DNA of 64,000 nucleotides from positions 620,001-684,000 of the forward strand of contig OY787533.1 of the NCBI GenBank assembly GCA_963678925.1, in the 5' to 3' direction. A program made the translations under genes and the position numbers. Below the pieces are notes generated by a model. That model was given only the letters and a program-made list of their open reading frames with translations, searched no databases and was not told the DNA's origin. This stretch comes from G963665925 sp963678925. GTDB taxonomy: Bacteria > Bacillota > Clostridia > Peptostreptococcales > Acidaminobacteraceae. Of the stretch, positions 1 to 8,383 are shown piece by piece (the first letter of the stretch is position 1; each line of letters opens with the position of its first letter).

Positions 1-459
1 ATGTCGCCTGCTTCTGGCACATGCATGAGCAGGTTCTTCGCAAACAAGACATTTTCTCTGCGATTTCCCCATTCCATCTCTATGCAGGGTCTTTCCGCTG
101 GTGTCAAGGACATCCAAGTCAAAGAGTCTGCCCAGAAGGTGGTTTTCCTCGATCTCCATGGTCCAAGCCTTGAGCTTAGGAGATGGCGTGTCAACAATCC
201 AACATGCATGCGGTCCATCATCTGTTGCACTGGATTCATACTTTAGAACATTCACACGCCTGGAGGAGAATAATTTATCAATGGCACGGATTCCCGCTTC
301 ATACGCTACAAGAGCGTCAGGGGTCGACTTGTTCTGACCGGGGATGTTAAGTGTCAGAGCAAGTAGCGTTCCCTGATATATTTCAAGCAGTTGCCGATGT
401 TTATACTCACGTTCTTCACGCGCTTTAAGAATTCGTATCACCTGATCGTTCAACACCAT
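1..459 (-). CDS. citX: Apo-citrate lyase phosphoribosyl-dephospho-CoA transferase (partial, 3' end cut by window)
   Basis: CitX transfers the 2'-(5''-triphosphoribosyl)-3'-dephospho-CoA arm made by CitG onto the acyl carrier subunit CitD (holo-citrate lyase synthase). The frame is open from the ATG at 459 to the window edge, giving 153 codons; the family is usually about 170-180 residues, so only the C-terminus is missing. It begins MVLNDQVIRILKAREERE and carries GRLFDLDVLD near residues 110-119, which matches the conserved GR.(L/W)D.DV segment of CitX, followed by a Cys-rich CLVCEEPAHAC stretch. It overlaps the end of citF by 35 bases, which fits translational coupling in the citrate lyase operon. 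Identification rests on motif memory and on operon position. Confidence 0.9.
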   Translation of the reverse strand, partial: MVLNDQVIRILKAREEREYKHRQLLEIYQGTLLALTLNIPGQNKSTPDALVAYEAGIRAIDKLFSSRRVNVLKYESSATDDGPHACWIVDTPSPKLKAWTMEIEENHLLGRLFDLDVLDTSGKTLHRDGMGKSQRKCLVCEEPAHACARSRRH

Positions 460-1981
460 AAATCACATCCATCCATGTACCGTCACGGTATTCAACAACA
501 CCGATCACTTTGTCTGAGTATGGGATTTCAGCTGGCTCTCCAACGATGTCCTTGGCCTTTTGAATTAGCGCCTCTACGGTTACTGTCTCAATGCCTGCCT
601 TTGCAAAAGCTTCCTGAAGGTCCGTCCTGTCCGGATGTACCGCTACACCCCTATCTGTTACAAGAACATCAACTGACGAACCCGGTGTGATGACCGTCTG
701 AACCTGATCAACCACTGTAGGAATTCTGCCTCTGATCAACGGTGCTACAATAACCGTCATTTTTGCACAAGCCGCTGTATCACTGTGTCCTCCAGAGGCA
801 CCCATGAGGACGCCGTCTGAAGCTGTCATTACATTTACGTTGAAGGCCTTGTCAATTTCAAGCGCACTCAGAATGACGATGTCCAGTTTATTGGTAACGC
901 TTCCCTTGGTATGGGGATTTGCATATTGTGAAGCCGTAATTTCATGATGGTTCTTATTCTTACCAATGGACTGTGCAGCCGCAAGGTCAAAACACTGTAC
1001 ATCGAACAAGTGCTCAATGTAGCCTGCCTCATGGAGCGCCACCATTGGCTCTGTAATACCGCCGAGCGCAAAGCGCGCCTTGATACCGCGCGTATCCATA
1101 TGATCCTTGAGGAATCTGGAAACGGCCAGTGCCGCACCACCAGAACCCGTCTGGAAGCTGAAGCCTTCACGGAAGTACTCGGAAGCCTGAATGACCTCAG
1201 CCGCTTTTTTGGCGATCAGAAGGTCTTTGGGATTCTTTGTAAAACGTGTTGCGCCAGTGGAAATCTTATTCGGATCGCCAATCTGCTCAACGCTGACAAC
1301 AAAATCAACCTGTTGCTGGGTAATGCTTGCTGGCATATTGGGGTAGTCTGCAAGCTGGTCGGTAATGACCACAACCTGATCTGCATATTCTGCATCAACC
1401 AGTGCATAGCCTAGAGATCCGCAGATTGTGTCTCCAAACATGCCGTTGGCATTTCCGTAAGCATCCGATGAGGAAACACCTAGAAAAGCAACGTCTATTT
1501 TCAGGTCACCGGATTCAATGGCACGGGCACGTCCGCCGTGCGATCGAATCACGACCGGTTCATCCATGAGTCCGGCAGAAATTGCCTGGGCAAGTTCGCC
1601 CCGCAGTCCGCTCGTATGGATCTTTGTGATCACACCAGATTCAATGTGCTTTATCAGGGGAGCATGTACCGCTGATAGGGAGCTGGACGCTATGGTAATA
1701 TCCTTGTAGCCCATCTTGGCGATTTCATCCATCACATTGTTGAGAATGTAGTCGCCGCCTCTGAAATGATGATGGAAGGATACGGTCATGCCATCCTTGA
1801 GTCCAGACTTGATAATGGCATCTGAAATGCCCTCACAGAGCTTTTCATCACCAGGTCTGACAACCTTGTTGAGAACTGCTGTCTTTCTTCCAGTAGGATC
1901 CACACCCTTGCTGCCAATATATTTTTTCCCGTCTTCCCTAAGACTGCATGCGACTTCTTGTCTATGAGACCATGGCTTCAT
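425..1981 (-). CDS. citF: Citrate lyase alpha subunit (citrate:acetyl-ACP transferase)
   Basis: This 518-residue protein is the CoA-transferase-like alpha subunit (EC 2.8.3.10). It exchanges the acetyl group on holo-CitD for citrate, forming citryl-ACP, and acts in the cytoplasm during citrate fermentation. Family hallmarks are visible: SFHHHFRGGDYILN near residue 70, TSGLRGELAQAISAGL, IRSHGGRARAIESG, ITPGSSVDVLVTDRGVAVHP and a C-terminal VVEYRDGTWMDVIYGV. Length agrees with the family (about 505-520). The start codon overlaps the end of citE by 20 bases and the stop lies inside citX, so the genes are tightly coupled. No frameshift or missing region is seen. Confidence 0.97.
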   Translation of the reverse strand: MKPWSHRQEVACSLREDGKKYIGSKGVDPTGRKTAVLNKVVRPGDEKLCEGISDAIIKSGLKDGMTVSFHHHFRGGDYILNNVMDEIAKMGYKDITIASSSLSAVHAPLIKHIESGVITKIHTSGLRGELAQAISAGLMDEPVVIRSHGGRARAIESGDLKIDVAFLGVSSSDAYGNANGMFGDTICGSLGYALVDAEYADQVVVITDQLADYPNMPASITQQQVDFVVSVEQIGDPNKISTGATRFTKNPKDLLIAKKAAEVIQASEYFREGFSFQTGSGGAALAVSRFLKDHMDTRGIKARFALGGITEPMVALHEAGYIEHLFDVQCFDLAAAQSIGKNKNHHEITASQYANPHTKGSVTNKLDIVILSALEIDKAFNVNVMTASDGVLMGASGGHSDTAACAKMTVIVAPLIRGRIPTVVDQVQTVITPGSSVDVLVTDRGVAVHPDRTDLQEAFAKAGIETVTVEALIQKAKDIVGEPAEIPYSDKVIGVVEYRDGTWMDVIYGVERSGDTNS

Positions 1982-2861
1982 TTAGCATCGCCTCCTTATC
2001 TATTCCTGCCAGTTCCAGGACACGCTCAGCGCGTTCTACAATTGGCTTGTCTACCATTTTTCCATTTACGGAGATAACGCCAGAACCGTTCTTCTCCGCC
2101 TCGATGATTGCATATATGACCTGCTGTGCCTCACTGATTTCCTTTTTACTTGGCGCATAAAGGGCATGTACAGGGTCAACCTGTCTCGGATTGATGACCG
2201 ATTTGCCATCGAATCCAAGTTGTTTAATCAGCTTGACTTCATTGATGAAGCCTTCCATATTGTCAACGTCCGAATAAACCGTATCCAGTGCTGCTATACC
2301 TGCCGCACGTGCTGCCATCACAATCTGGCTTCTCGCAGCAAGAATCTCAATGCCCTCCGGCGAACGTTTTGTTTTCATGCTTGTTACGTAATCTTCTGCA
2401 CCTATGGCGATTCCAATAAGACGCTTAGACGCTGTCGCGATTTGATAAGCATTCATAGCACCCAGAGGGCTCTCAATTGCCGCCATCATTTTCGTGCTTC
2501 CCACAGTTTTGCCAAAACGCTCTTCACAGGCCGCTATCACAGCTTCTGCCTCATGAACATCCTCTGCCGTGTCTGTCTTCGGAAGTCTGATTACATCAAC
2601 GCCAGCCTTGACCATGGCTTCAATGTCCTTGTGTCCGTATTCTGAACTGAGGGAATTGATTCTCACGACAATTTCCATATCTCCATATTCGAAGTTCGAT
2701 ACGGCATGAAACACCATGAAGCGCGCCGAGTCCTTTTCTGAAAGAGACACCGAGTCTTCAAGGTCAAACATCAGCGAATCTGCACCATATATACCTGCGT
2801 CTGCCAGCATGCCAGGATTATTTCCCGGAACATACATCATTGTTCTTCTTAATCGTTCCAT
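1962..2861 (-). CDS. citE: Citrate lyase beta subunit (citryl-ACP lyase)
   Basis: CitE cleaves citryl-ACP into oxaloacetate and acetyl-ACP (EC 4.1.3.34). The 299-residue product begins MERLRRTMMYVPGNNPGML, the canonical CitE N-terminus, and contains the HpcH/HpaI aldolase-type segments DSLMFDLEDSV, VVRINSLSSEYG, AAIESPLGAMNAYQIA and IGAEDYVTSMKT. I chose the ATG at 2861 because a GGGAGG ribosome site lies about 10 bases upstream; an in-frame TTG 18 bases earlier has none. It overlaps citD by 13 bases upstream and citF by 20 bases downstream. Confidence 0.97.
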   Translation of the reverse strand: MERLRRTMMYVPGNNPGMLADAGIYGADSLMFDLEDSVSLSEKDSARFMVFHAVSNFEYGDMEIVVRINSLSSEYGHKDIEAMVKAGVDVIRLPKTDTAEDVHEAEAVIAACEERFGKTVGSTKMMAAIESPLGAMNAYQIATASKRLIGIAIGAEDYVTSMKTKRSPEGIEILAARSQIVMAARAAGIAALDTVYSDVDNMEGFINEVKLIKQLGFDGKSVINPRQVDPVHALYAPSKKEISEAQQVIYAIIEAEKNGSGVISVNGKMVDKPIVERAERVLELAGIDKEAMLNEAMVS

Positions 2862-3157
2862 GCTTGTGCAACCTCCCAATCAATACTCTCGTCGTCAGAA
2901 GCTCTAAAGAGGGCTGTCTGAACTCTAGAGACAATTGTCGCGTCAAGGGCACCTCTGTCATTGACACTGACTTCCGCACCTTGTACATCAAAATCCTCAA
3001 GGGTTTTCAGAACAACTTTTTCAATGATATGTCCGAACTGAACCTTTACCGGACTGTTGATTGTCACTTTATTCTGCACGCCTTCTGTAGGCCGGACATA
3101 CACCTGTGCATCGCTTGATTCCATAGTCCCTGCCATAGCAGGTCTTAAAATTTTCAC
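2849..3157 (-). CDS. citD: Citrate lyase gamma subunit (acyl carrier protein)
   Basis: CitD is the small carrier (102 residues) that holds the phosphoribosyl-dephospho-CoA prosthetic group. The N-terminus MKILRPAMAGTMESSDAQV aligns with the known CitD start; Ser14 in the GTMES motif corresponds to the attachment serine of characterised CitD proteins. The start is a GTG with a purine-rich GGAAGGG about 12 bases upstream. It lies between citC and citE with a 16-base gap and a 13-base overlap, and is the substrate of the CitC, CitG and CitX maturation enzymes encoded in the same cluster. Confidence 0.95.
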   Translation of the reverse strand: MKILRPAMAGTMESSDAQVYVRPTEGVQNKVTINSPVKVQFGHIIEKVVLKTLEDFDVQGAEVSVNDRGALDATIVSRVQTALFRASDDESIDWEVAQAWND

Positions 3158-3173
3158 CTAAACCAACCCTTCC

Positions 3174-4220
3174 CTAGATGCGCTTTGCCAAATGCGCTTC
3201 TCTTTTGATTCTTTCTATAACATCTGCTGCCGCTTCTGAAAGCAGATACGCTTTAGTTGTTTTCGGGACGAACTCAAGTGCCTTCTCAAGCTCTCCCATT
3301 CCTATGAACCGCCTCACTTTGGATGCACTTACGATTTCACCTTCAACCGCTTTTCTAGGAATAATCTTCACTTCAATCTCATACTGGGACAATACCTTTC
3401 GCAGTGTCCTGTTATAGGCTTCTGTCGTTGGGCTATAGGGTTCCTCACCCAGGAATCTTTTGGTGATTCCAAAATGCCTGGCTATTCTTTGCGCAAACAC
3501 GGTCGCATCAACCTCGGTATGGATGTCCACCTTGTCATTGCCTTCGTCTAGAAAGTAGGACGGGAATGTTGCACTGCTGACCATATAGGGCCCGCTTTCC
3601 AGTACTGTCACATTTTCAAGATGGTCTGTTCCTGCCCGTACCAGTTCAAGTCTATCCTTTGCCGGAAAAGTTGAAAGATCTTCGCTGACGACAAATACGA
3701 AGAGGTGATCCACCTCACCCGCTGCTGTTTCAATAAGATATTGATGTCCGAGGGTGAAGGGATTGCAGTTCACGACAACCGAACCGATTGTGCCGCCTAC
3801 ATCAGATCTTTCTGCTGCAGTTTCGAAAAACTTTTCTATGCCACTTTTTCTATTTTCAAAGAGTGCAACATAATCTGTCTCACATATCTTGTAAAAGCCC
3901 AAGTTCCCAAATGTAGTTTCATTGCCAGGCTTTGTGTAGATAAACAGATGATCTTGCCCCATTTGAAATGCCTGACCCATCACTTCAGAAATCATTTTTC
4001 CAATCAGGTTGCTTCCCCTGAAGCTTTCATCGACTGCCAGCATTTTTATGATCTGGCCGCGAAGCGCCCCCGTTGCTACAATTTTGTCCTCCGACTTGCC
4101 AGAAAGCAGAACATCTGTCGGCAACTCCAGAGCCAGTCCATGCCCCTTTAAAAATGCGCTTATCTGCTCTAGCGCTTCACTGTCCATTGTGAATACACGT
4201 TCAATTCGTACGCTGTCCAT
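3174..4220 (-). CDS. citC: [Citrate (pro-3S)-lyase] ligase
   Basis: CitC activates citrate lyase by ATP-dependent acetylation of the CitD prosthetic group (EC 6.2.1.22). The 348-residue protein has an N-terminal GNAT-like half (residues about 1-125, with FRGSNLIGKMISEV) and a C-terminal nucleotidyltransferase half with the nucleotide-binding motif NPFTLGH at 153-159 and a later SASKVRRFIGMG segment (the ISxS-like second motif). The ATG at 4220 is preceded by GGGGAGGG at good spacing; the longer in-frame extension has no ribosome site. It opens the citCDEFX block and is separated from citG by a hairpin. Confidence 0.95.
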   Translation of the reverse strand: MDSVRIERVFTMDSEALEQISAFLKGHGLALELPTDVLLSGKSEDKIVATGALRGQIIKMLAVDESFRGSNLIGKMISEVMGQAFQMGQDHLFIYTKPGNETTFGNLGFYKICETDYVALFENRKSGIEKFFETAAERSDVGGTIGSVVVNCNPFTLGHQYLIETAAGEVDHLFVFVVSEDLSTFPAKDRLELVRAGTDHLENVTVLESGPYMVSSATFPSYFLDEGNDKVDIHTEVDATVFAQRIARHFGITKRFLGEEPYSPTTEAYNRTLRKVLSQYEIEVKIIPRKAVEGEIVSASKVRRFIGMGELEKALEFVPKTTKAYLLSEAAADVIERIKREAHLAKRI

Positions 4221-4269
4221 GTGCCCTCCCCTAGACCTTTCCATACTGCTTACTGACAGCCACATAAAC

Positions 4270-4319
4270 GAAAAAGGTCAGCATACAGACCGTCTAATGA
4301 CAATCTGAATGCTGACCTT
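4270..4319 (-). terminator. Intrinsic terminator or attenuating hairpin between citG and citC
   Basis: On the minus strand an 11-bp perfect stem (AAGGTCAGCAT paired with ATGCTGACCTT, 24-base loop) is followed directly by a run of five T. It lies in the 143-base gap after citG and before citC, so it could end the citG transcript, or partly attenuate expression of the structural genes. Confidence 0.65.
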
Positions 4320-4363
4320 ATTTAAGACTTGATACTTCAGTTCTTAAAAACTGTCAGGTTATT

Positions 4364-5206
4364 CTATTTTAAGTATCCCTCAAGCATGGCCATGAATATG
4401 GCTACTGCAAGCAAATCTGCCGATCCGCCGGGACTGATATTTCTCTCAATAAACATTGCATCAAGCACTTCCAGCTGTCTGAATGCGTCAAGCTGACGCA
4501 TACCCCCGGAATCCAAAAATCCTGTGGCACGGATTTGAACCTGCTTAAGGGTTTCAAAGTCATGCCGTGAAAGGATATTGCTGTCTTCACAAGTGGTCAT
4601 AAGCGCTACAAGCATTTGCAGACAAAGTGCATTTGCGCCAAGTTGCATCGACCTGAAAACAGGAACTGCTGTGGTTAAAACCGTCTGGTATCCCGACTCA
4701 ACTTCACCCCTTATGCCCTTGATGCCATAAGTGTGATAGAGCCGTTCTCCAGCTGTGCTGGACCTCGACGTAGCCAGTTCTGCTTCTGAAATGCCCGATG
4801 TCATTTGGGAAACGATTTCCGAAAGTTCTTCAGAACACGGCCGTTTTCCATCATGAATCGACACATAATAGGACGCAGCTGCAACGAGGACACCCATGTT
4901 GAATATCATTCCCTTATGGGTATTGATACCGTCAGTGGCATTAAACATAGCTCTCTCCATGTCTATGCCGATTGGTCTAATGCTGTCAAACAACGCCCGG
5001 AGTGATTCCGTTCGCCACTTACCAGCGTAATCGGCAATTTTATGAAGGCCCTGACTGAGTGCTGCCGCACTGGCCATAAATGTGTAAAAATCCATATCAC
5101 TGTGTGCACCGGAATTGTTTCTGTCAACAAGTCCAGGTTTTGGGGTCACACTAACCTCGTACAAAATAGCACGCATACCCAGAGCGGCGATTTCATCGCT
5201 TCTCAT
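4364..5206 (-). CDS. citG: Triphosphoribosyl-dephospho-CoA synthase
   Basis: CitG condenses ATP with dephospho-CoA to make the precursor of the citrate lyase prosthetic group (EC 2.4.2.52). The 280-residue protein shows the family's EVSVTPKPGLVDRNNSGAHSDMD (residues about 17-39) and FNATDGINTHKGMIFNMG blocks. The ATG is preceded by CGGAGGTG. It is the first gene of the minus-strand cit cluster, read from a good sigma-A promoter at 5249-5277. In several bacteria citG follows citX; here it leads. Confidence 0.95.
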   Translation of the reverse strand: MRSDEIAALGMRAILYEVSVTPKPGLVDRNNSGAHSDMDFYTFMASAAALSQGLHKIADYAGKWRTESLRALFDSIRPIGIDMERAMFNATDGINTHKGMIFNMGVLVAAASYYVSIHDGKRPCSEELSEIVSQMTSGISEAELATSRSSTAGERLYHTYGIKGIRGEVESGYQTVLTTAVPVFRSMQLGANALCLQMLVALMTTCEDSNILSRHDFETLKQVQIRATGFLDSGGMRQLDAFRQLEVLDAMFIERNISPGGSADLLAVAIFMAMLEGYLK

Positions 5207-5248
5207 TGTTCACCTCCGGGATACGGTATACTGTACTGATTCAAGTAC

Positions 5249-5277
5249 ATTGTAATGTTAAGACTTTGTTATGTAAA
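5249..5277 (-). promoter_or_regulatory. Sigma-A-type promoter for citG
   Basis: Minus strand: TTTACA, 17-base spacer, TACAAT, 43 bases before the citG start. Each hexamer differs from consensus at one position. The downstream bases around 5224-5240 contain GTATAC/GTAC palindromic elements that could be an operator. Confidence 0.65.
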
Positions 5278-5412
5278 GTATTTTTTGTGTATTTTTCGAT
5301 TTTCGGCCCTTTGTAGTTATTTGAAAAGTCGCTTTCATGTTATGATGGTTGCAGGTTTCACCTCATTCAGATTTTTATAAAATTCTTATAAACTCTTGAA
5401 AGGATGACAGTT

Positions 5413-5907
5413 ATGGATATCTTACTCACACTTCTCATCGCCGCCGTAGGTGGCATCATCGGACTCAAACTTAAAATTCCCGCCGGGGCACTTGTCGGCG
5501 CAATGCTTGCCGTCGCGTCTGTAAAAATCTTTTCCGGCCGTGGCGAGCTGCCCTATACCTTCAGAATCATGGCCCAGATTGTCGTTGGTGGTATGCTGGG
5601 ACTCAACTTTTCCATGGATACCATACACGGGCTTAAAAATCTCATGTTCCCTGCTATCATTGTCGTCATTGGCCTTACGCTATTCAGCGTAGTCCTCGGA
5701 TTCACGCTGTCCAAGCTGACTGGCATGGATCTTACAACGGCACTTTTCAGCGTCTCGCCTGGGGGACTTACGGATATGACCCTCATATCCGGCGCCTATG
5801 GTGCCGATACCCCTACGGTCGCCCTGCTTCATCTCATGCGCCTGCTCACTGTCATTACCATTCTGCCGACAATCATCGGCGCCCTTATGCGCACTGTACA
5901 GGCCTAG
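5413..5907 (+). CDS. AbrB-family (ammonia monooxygenase-like) integral membrane protein
   Basis: A hydrophobic protein of 164 residues with about five membrane segments. It matches the AbrB/AmoA-like duplication domain family (IPAGALVGAMLAVA, GGMLGLNF, SVSPGGLTDMTLISGAYGADTPTVALLHLMRL). Many such proteins are two-repeat and about 350 residues; this one carries a single repeat. Despite the name the family is not a DNA-binding regulator, and transport function is only suspected. The ATG at 5413 has AAAGGA eight bases upstream; an ATG nine bases earlier lies on the ribosome site. It diverges from citG, with 206 bases between them. Confidence 0.8.
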   Translation: MDILLTLLIAAVGGIIGLKLKIPAGALVGAMLAVASVKIFSGRGELPYTFRIMAQIVVGGMLGLNFSMDTIHGLKNLMFPAIIVVIGLTLFSVVLGFTLSKLTGMDLTTALFSVSPGGLTDMTLISGAYGADTPTVALLHLMRLLTVITILPTIIGALMRTVQA

Positions 5908-5937
5908 GCCCCGCTAAAAGAATGCATACAAACGCAA

Positions 5938-5984
5938 AAACACCTCAGAACAGTCATTCACTGTGCTGAGGTGTTTGTTTTTTC
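5938..5984. terminator. Bidirectional intrinsic terminator
   Basis: Stem AAACACCTCAG/CTGAGGTGTTT with an inner ACAGT/ACTGT extension, followed on the plus strand by GTTTTTT and preceded by an A run. It separates the convergent AbrB-type gene and the ABC ATPase gene. Confidence 0.85.
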
Positions 5985-6728
5985 TTATAAGACCTGGGAC
6001 AAAAACTCAATCGCCCTTGGATTTTGCGTCTTGTTAAAGACTTCATCCGGTGTCCCTTTTTCAGCAATGACACCGTCATACATGAACCAGACGCGGTCGC
6101 TTACTTCTTTTGCGAATCCCATTTCATGCGTGACAATCACGGTTGTCATTCCTGAAGTTGCCAGGGACCGAATAACCTCCAGAACCCCCTTGACCATTTC
6201 AGGATCGAGGGCGCTTGTCGGTTCATCAAACAGGAGGACTTTGGGATCCATTGCCATCGCACGGACAATTGCGAGCCTTTGTTTCTGACCACCTGACAAT
6301 TTACGTGGATATACATGGGCCTTATCATCCAGTCCAACCTGTGTGAGCAGGTCCATTGCCTTCTTCTCTGCCTCTTCCTGTGTCATGATCTTGTTGAGCA
6401 CGGGTGCAGCAGTAATGTTTTCAAGCACTGTCATATGGGGAAAAACATTAAAATGCTGGAATACCATCCCCATTTTCCGTCTGTGTATTGTAGCATCCAC
6501 ACTTTCATCCATAATGTCTACACCTTCAAAGTTGACTTCGCCCTTTGTCGGTATTTCGAGCAAGTTCATACATCTAAGCAGTGTGCTCTTGCCACATCCA
6601 CTTGGACCGATAATGGATACCACTTCATTTTCCATTATGTGCTCATTGATTCCCTTGAGTACTTCAAGATCTCCAAAATACTTATGCAGATCCACCAGTT
6701 GTATCAGCGGTTTATCAAGCATCGGCAT
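5985..6728 (-). CDS. Polar amino acid ABC transporter, ATP-binding protein
   Basis: This 247-residue ATPase energises a polar amino acid importer (GlnQ/HisP type). Walker A GPSGCGKST lies at 41-49, signature LSGGQKQR at 145-152, and Walker B VLLFDEPTSALDPE follows at about 165-178, then the switch histidine in VTHEM. The start overlaps the permease end by 14 bases and has GGGAGG upstream. It is the last gene of a four-gene unit: M20 peptidase, binding protein, permease, ATPase. Substrate cannot be told from sequence; the neighbouring peptidase suggests an amino acid or a conjugated amino acid. Confidence 0.95.
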   Translation of the reverse strand: MPMLDKPLIQLVDLHKYFGDLEVLKGINEHIMENEVVSIIGPSGCGKSTLLRCMNLLEIPTKGEVNFEGVDIMDESVDATIHRRKMGMVFQHFNVFPHMTVLENITAAPVLNKIMTQEEAEKKAMDLLTQVGLDDKAHVYPRKLSGGQKQRLAIVRAMAMDPKVLLFDEPTSALDPEMVKGVLEVIRSLATSGMTTVIVTHEMGFAKEVSDRVWFMYDGVIAEKGTPDEVFNKTQNPRAIEFLSQVL

Positions 6729-7374
6729 TCATCCTCCCTTCAAGTACCTTCATACCTCTTGAAAGCGTAAGCGTAATGATCAGATAAATCAGACCTACAA
6801 TAATCAGCGGCTCAAGTCCAAGAAAAGTGTTTGACTGTACTGTCTTAAACGCAGTCATCAGTTCACCAACAAAGAATATGGAAGCAAGTGCTGTTTCCTT
6901 GATCATGACGATAAACTCATTGCCAAGTGCCGGCAAAATGTTCTTGACTGCCTGAGGCAGAATGATCTTTCGCATGATGTTGAACTCTGTAAGTCCAAGA
7001 CTCATGGCTGCCTCACGCTGCCCTGGATCTACCGCCTGTATTCCTGCACGAATACACTCTGCAACATAGGCGCTTGAATTGACACATAGGGCAACGAGCG
7101 CACAGCTGAGACTGCTTATTGTCGGAAACAGGTAGGGCAGACCTAGCCAGAAGAAGTAGAACTGAAGCAGCATAGGCGTTCCTCTAAGAATTTCTATATA
7201 CACCAGCGCAATCACTTTCAGTGGCTTGCGCTTTGACATTCTAACCAGCGCCACAATCGTTCCGAAAACCGTACCAAGACAGATTGCAACCGCTGCAATC
7301 CAGATTGTGTTCCAAAGACCTGCGAGGAACACAATCCAGTACTTACTCAAGATGCGTATTATATTTGTGACCAT
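6715..7374 (-). CDS. Polar amino acid ABC transporter, permease
   Basis: Inner-membrane permease of 219 residues of the HisM/GlnP type. About five membrane segments are visible, starting with WIVFLAGLWNTIWIAAVAICLG. The conserved EAA loop is present as QREAAMSLGLTEFNIMRKIILPQA (residues about 138-160), which contacts the ATPase. Only one permease gene is present, so the channel is expected to be a homodimer. It is co-transcribed with its neighbours in the unit ending at 5985. Confidence 0.95.
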   Translation of the reverse strand: MVTNIIRILSKYWIVFLAGLWNTIWIAAVAICLGTVFGTIVALVRMSKRKPLKVIALVYIEILRGTPMLLQFYFFWLGLPYLFPTISSLSCALVALCVNSSAYVAECIRAGIQAVDPGQREAAMSLGLTEFNIMRKIILPQAVKNILPALGNEFIVMIKETALASIFFVGELMTAFKTVQSNTFLGLEPLIIVGLIYLIITLTLSRGMKVLEGRMNADA

Positions 7375-7437
7375 GGTCTTCCTCCTAAATCATTCACGGT
7401 ATGCATGGCGCATATTTCATATGCTACCAATCGTCTA

Positions 7438-8352
7438 TTACTGAGAAACACCCAGTTCTTTAGCTGCTGATGTCGCTTCATCCCACCACTGTGCATACAG
7501 CTGCTCTTCGTTGACTTTTGCAATTGCTTCATTGACAATTGATGTCAGATCGTCAGAGCCTTTTGGACAAGCTACTACAGTATGGTCCTCAGTGCCTTCG
7601 AATAGTGGCGTTGCCATTGACAGGTCTGCATTTGCCTCACAGAACAGTTCGCCATTGTCGTACGATACCGCAACAGCTTCAACCTTGCCAGACTGAAGTG
7701 CTAGAATCGCATTTTGAACACTGTCAAATGGCTGTGGCTGCATATCTTTGATTTGCGCTGTCGCGTACATTTCCTGAAGCGTACCTTTTTGGAAGCCCAT
7801 GCGCTTGCCTGTAAAGGAATCTAGAGATGTGAACGTGTCCACGGTGTCTGTCTTGACTACGAAACCGTGCTTTGAATCTGTATCATGGTAAGAATCACTC
7901 AGGTTCATGGCCTCAGCACGTTCTGCTGTGTAACCCATACCTGAAATTGCCATATCATATTTTCCTGTTGAAATCCCTGTTAGTACAGCGGTCCACTCAA
8001 GCGGTACGATTTCAAGCTCCACGCCGATTTCATCTGCAATATATTTAGCCAGCTCAACATCGGCGCCCATATACTGGTCTTGACCCGACTTGCTGCTGTC
8101 AATGAACTCATACGGTGCGAAGTATGGCTCCATGATAACCTGAAGCACACCTGCCTCTTTGATCTTTTCAAGACGTGTTTCTGCTTTTTTAGCTGTTTCC
8201 GTACTTGCAGGTGCTTCTGTACTTGTCTCAGCCTTGTCTGCTGCTGGTGCCTCACTGCTGCCTGCACATCCAGCCAGACCGCCTGCCAAGAGCATTGAAA
8301 CCATTGTCAGTGCTGCGATTTTCTTTAGCCCCTTAAAAAATTTTTTTGCCAT
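7438..8352 (-). CDS. Extracellular solute-binding lipoprotein (SBP family 3, amino acid)
   Basis: A 304-residue substrate-binding lipoprotein. A lysine-rich signal peptide ends in the lipobox LAGC with the lipidated Cys at 29, followed by an Ala/Glu/Ser-rich linker and then the SBP_bac_3 fold (MEPYFAPYEFID, YMGADVELAKYIADEIGVELEIVPLEW, GKYDMAISGMGYTAERAEAM). This delivers the ligand to the adjacent permease. GGAGGG lies six bases before the ATG. The ligand is unknown. Confidence 0.95.
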   Translation of the reverse strand: MAKKFFKGLKKIAALTMVSMLLAGGLAGCAGSSEAPAADKAETSTEAPASTETAKKAETRLEKIKEAGVLQVIMEPYFAPYEFIDSSKSGQDQYMGADVELAKYIADEIGVELEIVPLEWTAVLTGISTGKYDMAISGMGYTAERAEAMNLSDSYHDTDSKHGFVVKTDTVDTFTSLDSFTGKRMGFQKGTLQEMYATAQIKDMQPQPFDSVQNAILALQSGKVEAVAVSYDNGELFCEANADLSMATPLFEGTEDHTVVACPKGSDDLTSIVNEAIAKVNEEQLYAQWWDEATSAAKELGVSQ

Positions 8353-8383
8353 AATAGTCCCTCCATTATTATCCGCTTATTTT

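Noticed and set aside
5310..5345. Plus-strand promoter TTGAAA...TATGAT before the AbrB-type gene
   Set aside because: The spacer is only 14 bases, too short for a sigma-A promoter, so it is not listed as a feature.
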